DNA from: Spartobacteria bacterium
GTDB taxonomy: Bacteria; Verrucomicrobiota; Verrucomicrobiia; Chthoniobacterales; UBA10450
Length of the DNA: 64,000 bases
Assembly: GCA_003134785.1 (NCBI GenBank)
Contig: PLCN01000017.1
Location: 62,001 to 126,000 of the forward strand
Reading direction: 5' to 3'
The position numbers and the translations under genes are program-made. The notes below the pieces were generated by a model that was given only the letters and a program-made list of their open reading frames with translations, searched no databases and was not told the origin of the DNA. Positions 1 through 9,375 of this stretch are shown here, piece by piece (within the stretch, counting starts at the first letter, position 1; each line of letters starts with the position of its first letter).

Positions 1-1
1 C

Positions 2-511
2 GTCATGAAGCTTTCGGACGCCCTGCGCAAAGCTCAAAGCCTCGGCCTGGATTTGGTCGAAGTCGCGCCCACGGCCAACCCGCCGGTGTGCAAGATCGTC
101 GATTTCGGAAAGTTCCGTTATGACATTTCCAAGCAGGAGAAGGAGAAGAAAACCTCCGGGACGAAGCTGAAGGAAATCAAGTTCCGGGTAAATATCGACG
201 ATCACGATTACCTGACGAAAATCCGGCACGGCGAAGCGTTTCTCGACAAGGGGAATAAGGTGCGCGTGCAGTTACAATTCCGCGGCCGCGAAATGGCCCA
301 TCAGGAATTCGGCATGCAATTGATGGAGAAGGTGCGTGACGATCTCGCCGGGATGTCGCAAGTGGAGATGGAACCGAAGATCGCCGGCCGCAATGTCACG
401 ATGACGCTTTCACCGTTGCCCGCCGCGCGGAGAAAACGGCGGTTCTCGGTGCAGGCGGATGATGTGGAAGAGAACGCGGCGGAAAAGGCCGCGGCCGCGA
501 CTCCGGAATAA
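2..511 (+). CDS. infC: Translation initiation factor IF-3 (5' end cut by window)
   Basis: IF-3 binds the 30S subunit and checks start-codon and initiator-tRNA pairing. The readable part begins inside the N-terminal domain (LGLDLVEVAP, then PPVCKIVDFGKF), passes through a lysine-rich linker and covers the whole C-terminal domain (KEIKFRVNIDDHDY, VQLQFRGREMAHQEFG, GRNVTMTLSP). The methionine at position 5 is unlikely to be the true start, because IF-3 proteins have about 30 more residues before this point, and the frame is open to the window edge. The C-terminus carries an acidic, alanine-rich tail of about 25 residues beyond the conserved core. It is convergent with the next gene. Confidence 0.95.
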   Translation, partial: VMKLSDALRKAQSLGLDLVEVAPTANPPVCKIVDFGKFRYDISKQEKEKKTSGTKLKEIKFRVNIDDHDYLTKIRHGEAFLDKGNKVRVQLQFRGREMAHQEFGMQLMEKVRDDLAGMSQVEMEPKIAGRNVTMTLSPLPAARRKRRFSVQADDVEENAAEKAAAATPE

Positions 512-520
512 TCTAATTTC

Positions 521-600
521 TGTAGCCGCTTCGCTATGCGAACCGCGAGCCGAAGACTGATATTGCGCGGACACTCACGCCGCCCCTAGGGTGGCGGCTA
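521..600. repeat. Family F intergenic palindromic repeat
   Basis: It opens with TGTAGCCGCTTCGCTATGCG and closes with GGTGGCGGCTA, which is roughly the reverse complement of the opening. Related copies lie at 37553-37680, 39249-39335 and 41469-41592. It fills the gap between the convergent infC and ymdB genes, and its last bases supply the TAG stop of ymdB. Confidence 0.6.
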
Positions 601-1419
601 GAGAGGTGCCACTGGCGCCGGCGCCGCCGACTGCTCGGAGATCAGTTCGTTAATGCGCGCGATCTGAACGGCGCGGCCTGTCATTTCATCGATCGAAATC
701 ACCACGCCGCAAATCCGCACGTCGCCACGCGCGACCGGAAAAAGCGCGGGCAGATTCGAGATGAAGCGGTTCACGATCGGATCGATCGCGCGACCGAGGA
801 TTGAATTCGCCGGACCGCACATTCCAGCATCACAGAGAAAAGCAGTGCCTCCTGGGAAAATCTGTTCGTCGGCCGTTTGGACATGCGTGTGGGTGCCGAT
901 GACCGCTGAAACTTTTCCATCGAGAAAACGTCCGATGGCGATTTTCTCGCTCGTCGTCTCCGCGTGGGCATCCACGAAAATGGTCGACGTTTGCTGCCGC
1001 ATTTGTTCGACCGCGATCTGCACCGCATGAAACGGATTTTCGAGGATCGGCTGCATGAAAGTTCTGCCCTGCACATTGATCACACCCACCGGGCCCTTCG
1101 CGGTTTCGAGCACAATCGAACCGGAGCCGGGCGCACCATCCGGGTAATTCACCGGGCGCAACAAACGCGGCTCCGTATCGATAAAAGAGAAAATTTCTTT
1201 TTGGTCCCAAATATGATCGCCGGTCGTTATCACAGAGACACCGGCGCGCAGAAGATCGATGGTGATCTTCGGCGTGATTCCCCGGCCGCCCGCGGCGTTC
1301 TCGCCGTTGACGATGATGAAATCGAGCGCGTACAATTCCTTCAAGCGCGGCAGTTGCGCGATCACGGCGCTACGGCCTGGCTCGCCGACAACGTCGCCGA
1401 GAAAAAGAATCGTCAGCAT
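598..1419 (-). CDS. ymdB: YmdB/TIGR00282-family metallophosphoesterase
   Basis: Likely a cytoplasmic 2',3'-cyclic nucleotide phosphodiesterase of the YmdB family, which binds two metals and has been linked to RNA turnover and multicellular behaviour in other bacteria. Family motifs are present in order: FLGDVVGEPGR at the N-terminus (metal Asp), VNGENAAGGRGIT, TTGDHIWDQKE (metal His), FVDAHAETTSEK and VIGTHTHVQTAD near residue 175. The length of 273 residues is typical apart from a short alanine/proline-rich tail (AAPAPVAPL). The TAG stop lies in the neighbouring palindromic repeat, so the tail may have been set by repeat insertion. It is divergent from the amidase gene at 1458. Confidence 0.9.
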   Translation of the reverse strand: MLTILFLGDVVGEPGRSAVIAQLPRLKELYALDFIIVNGENAAGGRGITPKITIDLLRAGVSVITTGDHIWDQKEIFSFIDTEPRLLRPVNYPDGAPGSGSIVLETAKGPVGVINVQGRTFMQPILENPFHAVQIAVEQMRQQTSTIFVDAHAETTSEKIAIGRFLDGKVSAVIGTHTHVQTADEQIFPGGTAFLCDAGMCGPANSILGRAIDPIVNRFISNLPALFPVARGDVRICGVVISIDEMTGRAVQIARINELISEQSAAPAPVAPL

Positions 1420-1457
1420 CCGGCGAGCATCGTATTGAACAGACCGAAATCCAAACC

Positions 1458-2756
1458 GTGATCTCTCCTCATTTTCGTCCGCGAATCTTCCAATTTCTCT
1501 TCCTCTCCCTCTTCCTTTTCCTCTTCCTCCGGCCCCTTTCCGCGACCGCAGCGGATCACCTCAGCAATCCTTTGGCCGATCCACCGAAGTGGAAAGCCCT
1601 TGAGAAATATCAAAGGACCATCACGCATGACGAGTTCGAGCGGCTGCTGCGCGGTGTGTATGCCCCACACGGAATCAGCGACGACTTCATTCGCATCGAT
1701 CAAGATTTCGCCCGCGTCCTCATGAATCGCGACGCGCAAACATGGTTCACACTGCAGTTCGCCAAAGACGACACGAGCCGCGAATCGCCGAAACACAACT
1801 GGCGCACAGCGAAATCTTTGCCACGTCGAAAGCGAACCGGCATCCTCGCGGGATTGAAAATCGCACTCGATCCTGGCCACATCGGTGGCGAGTGGGCGAA
1901 GATGGAGGAACGCTGGTTCAAACTGGGTGACGCACCGCCCGTGGAAGAAGGCGAGATGACTTTGCGCGTGGCGAAACTGCTCGCGGTAAAACTTCGCACT
2001 CTCGGCGCGCGCGTTTCTTTCGTGCGCAAGAAGAACACTCCTGTCACACCGTTTCGTCCGGATGATTTCAAGGGCGCGGCGCGCGAAGTTCTAAAGGCGG
2101 CCGGCACGGAAAATCCACGCGAAAATTTCGATGCACGAGACGATCCTCTGCGGGAGCAAACCATTCGATGGCAGAGCGAAATTCTTTTTTACCGCGGCAG
2201 CGAGATCCGTCAGCGAGCGCGTCTTGTTAATTCCCGGCTGCATCCCGACCTCGTTCTGTGTCTCCATTTCAATGCGGAAGCCTGGGGCGATGAGCGCAAT
2301 CCTACCTTTATCGACAAGAATCATCTGCATCTCCTCGTGAACGGTTCCTACCTCGAATCGGAACTCGCGTTTGATGACGAACGTTTCGAGATGATGCGAC
2401 GGCTCTTGAGCCGCGCCTACGATGAAGAGATCAAGATCGCCGACACGGTGGCGGCGGTCATGGCGAAGAAAACGCAACTGCCGCCGTATGAATATACGAC
2501 CGACAACGTCAAGAAAGTCGGCACGAGCGGTTACGTTTACGCGCGTAATCTCGTGGCGACACGGCTTTATCAATGTCCGGTGGTTTACTTCGAGCCCTAC
2601 GTCATGAACAACAGCGACGTCTTCGCGCGGGTTCAAGCGGGAGATTACGAGGGAACACGTCCCATCAACGGAATCGAACGCCCGAGCATTTATCGCGAGT
2701 ACGCGGACAGCGTGGCGGATGGCTTGGTCGAATATTATCGCGAGGCGCGGAAGTGA
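1458..2756 (+). CDS. Secreted N-acetylmuramoyl-L-alanine amidase (Amidase_3-like)
   Basis: Predicted zinc amidase that cuts the amide bond between muramic acid and the stem peptide of peptidoglycan. A signal peptide is visible (basic start, then a long Leu/Phe stretch, then SATAA). The catalytic fold follows: IALDPGHIGG near residue 136 (zinc His), an acidic GEMTLRVAKLL segment, LCLHFNAEAW near 269 (second zinc His) and VVYFEPYVMNNSD near 380 (catalytic Glu). At 432 residues it is longer than CwlD-type amidases because of a roughly 100-residue N-terminal region and a central insertion. The start is GTG; no upstream alternative or clear Shine-Dalgarno is seen. A family A repeat follows the stop. 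Confidence 0.75.
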   Translation: MISPHFRPRIFQFLFLSLFLFLFLRPLSATAADHLSNPLADPPKWKALEKYQRTITHDEFERLLRGVYAPHGISDDFIRIDQDFARVLMNRDAQTWFTLQFAKDDTSRESPKHNWRTAKSLPRRKRTGILAGLKIALDPGHIGGEWAKMEERWFKLGDAPPVEEGEMTLRVAKLLAVKLRTLGARVSFVRKKNTPVTPFRPDDFKGAAREVLKAAGTENPRENFDARDDPLREQTIRWQSEILFYRGSEIRQRARLVNSRLHPDLVLCLHFNAEAWGDERNPTFIDKNHLHLLVNGSYLESELAFDDERFEMMRRLLSRAYDEEIKIADTVAAVMAKKTQLPPYEYTTDNVKKVGTSGYVYARNLVATRLYQCPVVYFEPYVMNNSDVFARVQAGDYEGTRPINGIERPSIYREYADSVADGLVEYYREARK

Positions 2757-2763
2757 TTTTCTG

Positions 2764-2827
2764 TTGGTAAGGCGACGCTCTGCGGAGCCGTCAACGCAGG
2801 CGGCTCGACGGAGTCTCGCCCTACCAA
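2764..2827. repeat. Family A palindromic repeat
   Basis: Two arms, TTGGTAAGGCGACGCTCTGC and GACGGAGTCTCGCCCTACCAA, form an imperfect inverted repeat around CGGAGCCGTCAACGCAGGCGGCTC. It sits between convergent genes and touches the stop codon of aroB. Copies are at 4471-4533 and 5720-5832. Confidence 0.75.
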
Positions 2828-3898
2828 TTAAAGTTCCGCGATTGCTATGCGAATGTCATTGATCGTCACATCGGTGGCGACACGCGCCGAGCCGATCGCG
2901 GGCGTAACGACGAAGCGCACTTCCTGGCGCTCGAATTTCTTGTCGAATCGAATTGCTTCGAGAATCTTTTCGCGAGGGAAATCTGCCGGCAATCGCGTCG
3001 GCAAATCAAAATCCACAAGCGTGCTGAGAATTCGATCTCGCTCCATTTCGGCCAGGCCTGCCTTTCGCACGGAGATCTCACATGCGGCAACGATCCCGAG
3101 ACTGACCGCTTCACCATGCATTAAATCGAGGAGATCCCCCGCCCGCTCGATCGCGTGACCGATGGTGTGCCCAAAATTGAGCAGCGCCCGTTCGCCTTTC
3201 GTCTCGCGTTCGTCGGCCGCGACGATCGCAGCCTTGATCGCAACATTTCGGCGGACAAGCGCCGCGAGATCCTGTCCATCGAAATGCTGAAGCATTTCGA
3301 ACATCTTCGCATCCCGGATGATGGCGTGTTTGACGATCTCGGCGAATCCCTGCTTCCGCTCGCGCGGCGGCAAGGTCGCAAGCGTGTCCACATCGGAAAT
3401 GACGAGCGCGGGCTGATGCCAGGCGCCGATCAAATTCTTGCCTGCGGCAATATTCACCGCGGTCTTCCCACCGATCGAGCTATCTACTTGTGCGAGCAGC
3501 GTCGTCGGCACCTGCACGCATGGAATCCCGCGATGATAAATTGCCGCGGCAAATCCACCGAGATCGCCCACCATCCCGCCGCCCAGCGCGATGAGAAAGG
3601 ACGACCGGTCCAATCCCGCCTCGCTCATCTGCTGGCAAATCTCCTCAGCCCGGCCTAACGACTTGGATCTTTCGCCGGCGGGAACCGTAATCAATGCGGG
3701 CTGGAAACCAGCACTCGTTAGGCTTCGCAAGACCGTCTGGGCGAAGAGCGGGGCGACATTCTCATCCGAAACGACGGCACATCGCGGCCTCCGGAGTTTT
3801 TGCGCGACCAACGATCCTATTTCTTCGAGCAACTGCGAACCGACCAGCGCCTCGTACTCCTGGTTGCCTGCTTGAATCAAGATTGGTGTCACGTGCAA
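2828..3898 (-). CDS. aroB: 3-dehydroquinate synthase
   Basis: Second step of the shikimate pathway: NAD- and zinc-dependent conversion of DAHP to 3-dehydroquinate in the cytoplasm. Diagnostic segments are VPAGERSKS (residues 73-81), the nucleotide-binding IALGGGMVGDLGGF near 103-116, PTTLLAQVDSSIGGKTAVN at 131-149, KNLIGAWHQP, the metal-ligand region GFAEIVKHAII near 184-194, and FGHTIGHAIE. The length of 356 residues is normal. The start ATG is followed by a normal N-terminus. No other shikimate genes are nearby. Confidence 0.96.
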   Translation of the reverse strand: MHVTPILIQAGNQEYEALVGSQLLEEIGSLVAQKLRRPRCAVVSDENVAPLFAQTVLRSLTSAGFQPALITVPAGERSKSLGRAEEICQQMSEAGLDRSSFLIALGGGMVGDLGGFAAAIYHRGIPCVQVPTTLLAQVDSSIGGKTAVNIAAGKNLIGAWHQPALVISDVDTLATLPPRERKQGFAEIVKHAIIRDAKMFEMLQHFDGQDLAALVRRNVAIKAAIVAADERETKGERALLNFGHTIGHAIERAGDLLDLMHGEAVSLGIVAACEISVRKAGLAEMERDRILSTLVDFDLPTRLPADFPREKILEAIRFDKKFERQEVRFVVTPAIGSARVATDVTINDIRIAIAEL

Positions 3899-3984
3899 AT
3901 GGAGTCGGAATTCACCGAGCGACCAATCGTATGGACTCCGACTTACCTTGACAAGCGACCCCCGAGGTCTCCTAAACTAGTCGT

Positions 3985-4419
3985 ATGCCCGATCCCGTCG
4001 ATCCCACGCCGTCGCCCGCTCCCACGCCACCTGCCGAACCGATCGGAAAACCGACCTCAACCGGTTTGCCTTCGAATGTTGCGGCGGCCCTCGCCTGTAT
4101 TCCACTCCTGGGAGGTTTGGTTTTTTACATTTGGGAAAAGCACGATCAATTCGTTCGATTTTACGCGATGCAATCGATCATCTTTGGCGGCATCTGGTTT
4201 CTCTTCTCCATCGTCACCAATATTCTTTGGCATATTTTTTGGTCGCTGCCCGTGATCGGGCATTTTTTCGCCGGACTTTGGATCTTCGCTACGGACCTGA
4301 TCTATTTGGGTTTCCTCGTCATCACGGTCATCGCGATGGTGAAAGCGTTCAGCGGCGTGCGCTGGGACATTCCCTGGGTGGGCCCGCTCGCGCGCAAGCA
4401 GATGGGCGAAACGGTTTAA
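3985..4419 (+). CDS. DUF4870-like small membrane protein
   Basis: 144 residues. The first 25 or so are rich in proline, serine and threonine and probably cytoplasmic. They are followed by SNVAAALACIPLLGGLVFYI and two further hydrophobic segments (IIFGGIWFLFSIVTNILWHI and the stretch around ATDLIYLGFLVITVIAMV), giving about three membrane helices. The pattern of a first helix, then a polar KHDQFVRFYAMQS loop and two closely packed helices fits the DUF4870/Tic20-like family, whose function is unknown. It is divergent from aroB and convergent with holA. Confidence 0.7.
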   Translation: MPDPVDPTPSPAPTPPAEPIGKPTSTGLPSNVAAALACIPLLGGLVFYIWEKHDQFVRFYAMQSIIFGGIWFLFSIVTNILWHIFWSLPVIGHFFAGLWIFATDLIYLGFLVITVIAMVKAFSGVRWDIPWVGPLARKQMGETV

Positions 4420-4470
4420 CCCCACCATGCCCCGAGCTTCCGCTCGCTTGGACTTGCTACTGAGAATCTT

Positions 4471-4533
4471 TTGGTAGGGCGACGCTCCGCGGAGCCGTTA
4501 ACACGCGCGGCTCGACGGAGTCTCGCCCTATCA
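4471..4533. repeat. Family A palindromic repeat
   Basis: Closely matches the copy at 2764: TTGGTAGGGCGACGCTCCGC at the left and GACGGAGTCTCGCCCTATCAA at the right. It lies between convergent genes, 4 bp from the holA stop codon. Confidence 0.75.
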
Positions 4534-4537
4534 ACAA

Positions 4538-5656
4538 TTAGCAAGCGAGCAGCTTGACCACGATCTCCGTTAGCACCAATTCGTGATCGAGCTGACTGGT
4601 GACCAACCGCAGATTCGCCTCGAGGCAGGCTTCCAGACCGGCAATGAGCTTCGCTGTCTCAAATCGATGCGCCTGCTGCGCCGCCAGGCCGAGCGCGTAA
4701 CCATTGATCGAACCATCTTTTTTTCGCGGCAAATGCTCCGTCGCTTCCGCAGGCAAACGGTTCAGCGCGGAGATGAAAGTGAAGGGAGCGGGCGGGCGCG
4801 GAATCCGGTTCCGCTCCATCAGATCTTTCGCGAGCAGCAAATTTCGAATGGTCGGCAGGATGGCGACGAGCAGGATGCCGATTGCGGTTTCCCCCTGGTC
4901 GAGCAACCGCTTGACCAGCGTGAGCGCGCGTTCGAGGTCGCAGGCGGCCAGCGCATTTCCCAGTTCGAAAATGACTCCGGCTCGTGAGAGTGGCACCAGC
5001 TCCCGCACCTGCTCGACCCCCACCCCACGCTCGCCAGCCAAATAAAGATCGATCTTTTCCAACTCGTTCTCGATCTGGCGCGTGTCGCCGCCGGTCAACA
5101 GCACGAAAAGATCGAGCGCTTCCTCTTCGAACCGCAAGCCGCGCGCTTTCGCCCGCCGCCGCACAATCTCGGTGGCTTCTTCTTCCCAACCAACGCGCGA
5201 TGAGTCGAGACGATCGAACACTTGCAGTTCCGCGCGCTTGCCGAGCGTCTTGTAAAACGAGCGCCGCTTATCGACTTCGGTTGCGCTAATCAACAACGTC
5301 ACTTCCGAACCCAACCCGGCGTCGAGCAACTCCGCGAGATCTTCCAGCGCGGATTGCACCGAGGCGGAACGCCCAATGACACTGTCACCCAAACAGTTCG
5401 CGTTCTTCAGCCAGACTAATTTACCGCCGCCTAAAAATGGCAGCGTTTGCAAAGCCTCGATCGTCGATCTGATTCTGGAAACGGACTGATCGACGTTATC
5501 GGCGCAGGCGTCGATCACTTCGACGCCGAATTCGCCCGCGTCAGGCGGCGCGAGTCTCGCCGCCAACTCCGACGCCGCTCGCTTCACTTCGCTCTCATCC
5601 GAGCCGACGACGGCGTGGATGTTCGCGGTCGTCTCTTTGATCTTGGTCTTAGGCAC
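4538..5656 (-). CDS. holA: DNA polymerase III delta subunit
   Basis: Delta is the clamp-loader subunit that opens the beta sliding clamp. The 372-residue protein has the order expected of HolA: an N-terminal AAA-like domain (IHAVVGSDESEVKRAASELA, TLPFLGGGKLVWLKNANCLG, then LLISATEVDKRRSFYKTL), a middle lid (FVLLTGGDTRQIENELEKIDLY) and a C-terminal helical collar (LVKRLLDQGETAIGILLVAILPTIRNLL). Sequence conservation in this family is low, so the call rests on several weak motifs together. Family A repeats lie on both sides of the gene. Confidence 0.88.
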   Translation of the reverse strand: MPKTKIKETTANIHAVVGSDESEVKRAASELAARLAPPDAGEFGVEVIDACADNVDQSVSRIRSTIEALQTLPFLGGGKLVWLKNANCLGDSVIGRSASVQSALEDLAELLDAGLGSEVTLLISATEVDKRRSFYKTLGKRAELQVFDRLDSSRVGWEEEATEIVRRRAKARGLRFEEEALDLFVLLTGGDTRQIENELEKIDLYLAGERGVGVEQVRELVPLSRAGVIFELGNALAACDLERALTLVKRLLDQGETAIGILLVAILPTIRNLLLAKDLMERNRIPRPPAPFTFISALNRLPAEATEHLPRKKDGSINGYALGLAAQQAHRFETAKLIAGLEACLEANLRLVTSQLDHELVLTEIVVKLLAC

Positions 5657-5719
5657 TGTGACGTTTTTCGCACGCGCCCAGAATGTTCACAAGGCCAGGG
5701 TGAATAACGAAGGACTTGG

Positions 5720-5832
5720 TTTGGTAGGGCGGGACTCCGTCGAGCCGGGATCGCTTGTTTTGGTAGGGCGAGATTTCGTCGAGCCGGGATCGCGGCAATC
5801 CGTTCTGGCTCGACAGAGTCTCGCCCTACCAA
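5720..5832. repeat. Family A repeat, compound copy
   Basis: Two direct copies of the left arm (TTGGTAGGGCGGGACTCCGTC at 5720 and TGGTAGGGCGAGATTTCGTC at 5761), each followed by GAGCCGGGATCG, then one inverted arm, TGGCTCGACAGAGTCTCGCC, ending CTACCAAA. The three-arm structure differs from the simple copies at 2764 and 4471. Confidence 0.75.
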
Positions 5833-5895
5833 AGCCGAAAATTCGCGATTTCGCCGATCTGATCGATCCGTCCCTCGAAGCCTAACGAATGAGTT

Positions 5896-6816
5896 TCACT
5901 CACCCGCTAGCTGTGAGCTGGTTTCGGAATCTTTCGCGGCGTAATCGCGAAACTTTTCCTCGAGCACGGCAGCGCTCGCAAATTCGCCGGCATAAATGCG
6001 AAGCACGGTCGAGTCGAAAGGTTGATGGCGGGCGAGCGCATCGAGGAGCGCGAGAAACCTTGGCTTGTCCGTCGAAGCCAGAAAGCGAACAAAGCGTTCC
6101 GATTCGTTGTAAAAAATTTCAACACGTTCGGAAGGCGGCTGCGTCATCGCGACGAGCACGGTCAGCGGAATCAAATCCTGGGTCGCGATCGCTTGCGAGT
6201 GGGGTTTCGAAATGTAACCACGCGCCCGCTGATAGCTGGCGTGTGCGCCTTTCGAGACATACTGCGCGAATCCTTCATCCAACCAGCACGGAATCGCATC
6301 TGAGTAGAACCGGTGGAGGATTAGGTGAGCGATCTCATGTCCCAGCGTGTTGTTGCTGAACTTAAAGGCTGGATTGCGCACGATGAAGAGGCTGCCCTGT
6401 GAATGAATCCCGCCCGTCCACGGTTCCAGCCGGCCGAGCTTTTGAAATTGCTGCCAATCGGCCGGGCGCTCGAAAACATAAATGTGCGACTTCGTATCAC
6501 CGGCTGGCTGCTCGCGCTCGAGTTCCTTCGCCACCACGCGGTAATGAAACTCCGCTTCCACCGAGATCGGCGTGACGACGAAGCTATCGACGAAGTGGTA
6601 GATGAAATGCTCGGTCTCGCCGTGCTTCCACTGCTCGGGATGGATCGCGAGGGCCTTCTCACCCAGCGGATTCGGATCGCGCTGACTCAGCCGGGAAAAT
6701 TCCACTTCGGGCAATGCGTTGAGGCCCGCGGTAGTAGGCGTTGATTGGGCCCAAGTCAGAGGCACTATCGAGATGGTAAGGAACAAAGAGGAAGGAAGGA
6801 ACTTCGAGAGTCGCAT
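5896..6816 (-). CDS. Secreted gluzincin-type metallopeptidase (peptidase MA-like)
   Basis: 306 residues with a cleavable signal peptide (MRLSKFLPSSLFLTISIVPL, then TWAQS). The catalytic zinc site is visible: GHEIAHLILHRF at residues 159-170 gives HExxH, and WLDEGFAQYVSKG at 178-190 supplies the third ligand, the spacing seen in MA-clan peptidases. The N-terminal half (TEHFIYHFVDS, VEAEFHYRVVAKELE, HIYVFERPADWQQF) resembles the DUF1570-like region found before such sites. The substrate is unknown; the protein is predicted to act in the periplasm. The first 9 or so residues after the stop are unremarkable, and family B repeat DNA lies upstream. Confidence 0.75.
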   Translation of the reverse strand: MRLSKFLPSSLFLTISIVPLTWAQSTPTTAGLNALPEVEFSRLSQRDPNPLGEKALAIHPEQWKHGETEHFIYHFVDSFVVTPISVEAEFHYRVVAKELEREQPAGDTKSHIYVFERPADWQQFQKLGRLEPWTGGIHSQGSLFIVRNPAFKFSNNTLGHEIAHLILHRFYSDAIPCWLDEGFAQYVSKGAHASYQRARGYISKPHSQAIATQDLIPLTVLVAMTQPPSERVEIFYNESERFVRFLASTDKPRFLALLDALARHQPFDSTVLRIYAGEFASAAVLEEKFRDYAAKDSETSSQLAGE

Positions 6817-6883
6817 AACCGCGAATGAAGCTAATAGCGTGCGAGAGCAGGCGCCGTTTTTTCAACGGAAGGCGAGAAACACG

Positions 6884-7036
6884 CATCATCCCGAGCCGCG
6901 CAGACGGGGAGGGACCTCGCACCTGCAAATTGCGGCACCGAAAACAAGCGAGCTGGGCTGACGGAAACGCGCAATGTAACGCGAAAGCGGACGACCGTTT
7001 GCGAGGTCCCTCGCCGTCTGCGCGGCTCGGGATGAC
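6884..7036. repeat. Family B long inverted repeat
   Basis: Arms CATCATCCCGAGCCGCGCAG and CTGCGCGGCTCGGGATGAC enclose about 100 bp. The interior holds GAGGGACCTCGC, its complement GCGAGGTCCCTCGCC, and a shared motif TGCAAATTGCGGCACCG. It ends 2 bp before the uvrB stop codon. Copies are at 20173 and 34302, with a half copy at 32591. Confidence 0.8.
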
Positions 7037-7038
7037 AG

Positions 7039-9315
7039 CTACACCCGCGAGCCCCGCCGACGCTGGGCGCCGCCGCGCGAGTATTTCACCGGCCTGCGTT
7101 TCGGCTCGATTTTCGTCAGGCCGGTGCCGCTCTTCACTTCCATGATCTGATCGCGCAAAAGCGCGGCGCGTTCGAACTCCAAGTTGGCGGAGGCGCTTTG
7201 CATCTCGTCTTCCAGTTCGCGCAGCAACTCGGTGAGATTGAAATCGCCGCCTGCTTCCTGGATCACCGACGCGGCGATTTCGCGGCCGCGCAAAATGGTG
7301 TGCAGACTCTCCTGGATCGCGCGCTTCACCGTCGTCGGCGTGATCCCGTGCTTCTCGTTGTACTCCATCTGCTTGGTGCGCCGGTAATCGGAGATCGAGA
7401 TGAGCGCTTGCATGCTTTGCGTGATGGTGTCGGCGAAGAGAACCACCTCGCCGTTGATGTGGCGCGCGGCCCGCCCAGCGGTTTGGATGAGGGAAGTCTG
7501 GCTGCGCAGGAATCCTTCTTTGTCGGCATCGAGAATGCAAACGAGTGAGACTTCGGGAAGGTCGAGTCCTTCGCGGAGTAGATTAATGCCGACGAGAATG
7601 TCGAAGTCGGCCGCGCGCAATCCGCGCAGGATTTCCACGCGCTCGATGGTGTCGATATCGCTGTGCAGATAACGCACCTTCAGCCCGACATCGCGCAGAT
7701 AATCCGATAAATCTTCCGCCGTGCGTTTGGTTAGCGTTGTGACCAGAACGCGCTCCTGTTTTTCAACTCGCTGTCGGCAAAGGTCGATCGTCTCATCGAT
7801 CTGATTCTTCAGCGGCTTCAAGGTGATTTTCGGATCGAGCAGTCCGGTCGGTCGAATAATCTGTTCGACGACGAGCGGCGCTCCCGGCGTGTGCACATCG
7901 AACTCTTCCGGCGGCTGGTCCGTCCGGCTTACGATCGCCTTCCCGTTAGCCGTTGGGCGTTGCGGTAGCGGCGCTCTATGAGCGCCGTCCTGAAGCGTTC
8001 GGGGGTCATAGACCGCCGCTACAGATTCGCCCGCCACCACAAACGGCACCAGTTCCTCCTCGCCGATCCGTTCCCGCTTATGCGGAAAGTATCCTTTGTT
8101 CCCCACGACGCTGTTCTTGATCTCGAACTCGGCCGGCGTCGCGCTCACATAAGTGAGCTGGTTTGTCATCCCCATGAATTCCTTGAAATTCAGCGGCCGA
8201 TTATCGAGCGCGCTCGGCAACCGGAACCCATATTCCACCAGCACCGTTTTCCGCGAACGATCGCCCTCATACATCCCGCCGATCTGCGGAATCGTGGCGT
8301 GCGATTCATCCACGACCAGCAGGTAATCTTTCGGGAAAAAATCGAGGAGCGTGAACGGCTTCGATCCCGGCATCCGGCCGGAAAGATGCCGGGAATAATT
8401 CTCGATCCCGTTACAGAATCCCATCTCCTGCAACATCTCCAGGTCGTACTCCGTCCGCATTTTCAGGCGTTGCGCTTCGAGCAGCTTGCTCTGCGATTCG
8501 AGTTCGACAATGCGATGGTCCAGCTCGTTCCGGATCGACGAGAGCGCCCGATTCAACTTATCCGCGGGCGTGACGAATTGCTTCGCGGGATAAAAGGTAA
8601 TGAGGCTCAGCGTCTCGTGCGCATGACCGGTGAGTGGATCGAACCGCGTGATCGCGTCGATCTCGTCGCCGAAAAATTCGAGCCGGATCGCTTCTTCATC
8701 CGCGGTGGCGGGGTAAACTTCCACAACATCGCCGCGCACGCGGAATTTGCCGCGCGAGAAATTCATGTCGTTGCGCTCGTAAAGCATGTCCACGAGCCGG
8801 CCCAGCACGGCTTCACGGCTGATCTGCTGTCCGCGTTTCACGGTGAGAAGCATGCGCAGGTAATCCTCGGGCGACGTGACGCCGTAGATGCAGGAGACGC
8901 TCGCAACCACGATCGTGTCACGCCGGGAAAGCAGCGCACTCGTCGCGGAAAGCCGAAGCCGCTCGATCTCTTCGTTGATGGACGAATCCTTCTCGATGTA
9001 GGTGTCGGAACGCGGGATGTAGGCTTCCGGCTGATAATAATCGAAGTAGCTGACGAAGTATTCGACCGCGTTGCGCGGGAAGAATTGTTTGAACTCGGAG
9101 TAGAGCTGCGCCGCGAGCGTCTTGTTGTGGGAAATGACGAGCGTGGGCCGATCCAGCTCGCGAATGACATTGGCCATCGTGAAGGTCTTCCCCGAGCCGG
9201 TCACGCCGAGGAGCGTTTGATGGTGATTGCCAGCCTCAATCGACTTCAACAGCTTCGCGATCGCCTGGCTTTGATCGCCCCGCGGCTTGTAGTTGGATTC
9301 GAGCTCAAACGCCAT
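7039..9315 (-). CDS. uvrB: Excinuclease ABC subunit B with an ~80-residue insertion
   Basis: UvrB is the helicase-like damage-verification subunit of nucleotide excision repair. From the chosen start ([19 protein letters not shown]) the protein has 758 residues against about 670-700 usually. Seen in order: P-loop GVTGSGKT at 37-44, the beta-hairpin [16 protein letters not shown] box [21 protein letters not shown], then [13 protein letters not shown], helicase motifs [10 protein letters not shown] and [17 protein letters not shown] and a C-terminal UVR coiled coil. Between EFEIKNS and LVVEQII about 80 extra residues occur, partly encoded by a family D repeat. The frame stays open upstream to 9531, but that part translates a family C repeat and was rejected. 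Confidence 0.95.
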   Translation of the reverse strand: MAFELESNYKPRGDQSQAIAKLLKSIEAGNHHQTLLGVTGSGKTFTMANVIRELDRPTLVISHNKTLAAQLYSEFKQFFPRNAVEYFVSYFDYYQPEAYIPRSDTYIEKDSSINEEIERLRLSATSALLSRRDTIVVASVSCIYGVTSPEDYLRMLLTVKRGQQISREAVLGRLVDMLYERNDMNFSRGKFRVRGDVVEVYPATADEEAIRLEFFGDEIDAITRFDPLTGHAHETLSLITFYPAKQFVTPADKLNRALSSIRNELDHRIVELESQSKLLEAQRLKMRTEYDLEMLQEMGFCNGIENYSRHLSGRMPGSKPFTLLDFFPKDYLLVVDESHATIPQIGGMYEGDRSRKTVLVEYGFRLPSALDNRPLNFKEFMGMTNQLTYVSATPAEFEIKNSVVGNKGYFPHKRERIGEEELVPFVVAGESVAAVYDPRTLQDGAHRAPLPQRPTANGKAIVSRTDQPPEEFDVHTPGAPLVVEQIIRPTGLLDPKITLKPLKNQIDETIDLCRQRVEKQERVLVTTLTKRTAEDLSDYLRDVGLKVRYLHSDIDTIERVEILRGLRAADFDILVGINLLREGLDLPEVSLVCILDADKEGFLRSQTSLIQTAGRAARHINGEVVLFADTITQSMQALISISDYRRTKQMEYNEKHGITPTTVKRAIQESLHTILRGREIAASVIQEAGGDFNLTELLRELEDEMQSASANLEFERAALLRDQIMEVKSGTGLTKIEPKRRPVKYSRGGAQRRRGSRV
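7961..8023. repeat. Family D palindromic repeat inside uvrB
   Basis: TGCGGTAGCGGCGCTCTATG at one end and GGGTCATAGACCGCCGCTACA at the other form an imperfect palindrome. A related intergenic copy is at 20464-20510. Here the element is read in frame within uvrB, at about residues 431-452, and adds no stop codon. Confidence 0.7.
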
Positions 9316-9375
9316 CGCACAAGTTAGCATTCCGCGCGCGCGTGTCATAATGGATCGAGCGCGGTTTCTCTCTTC

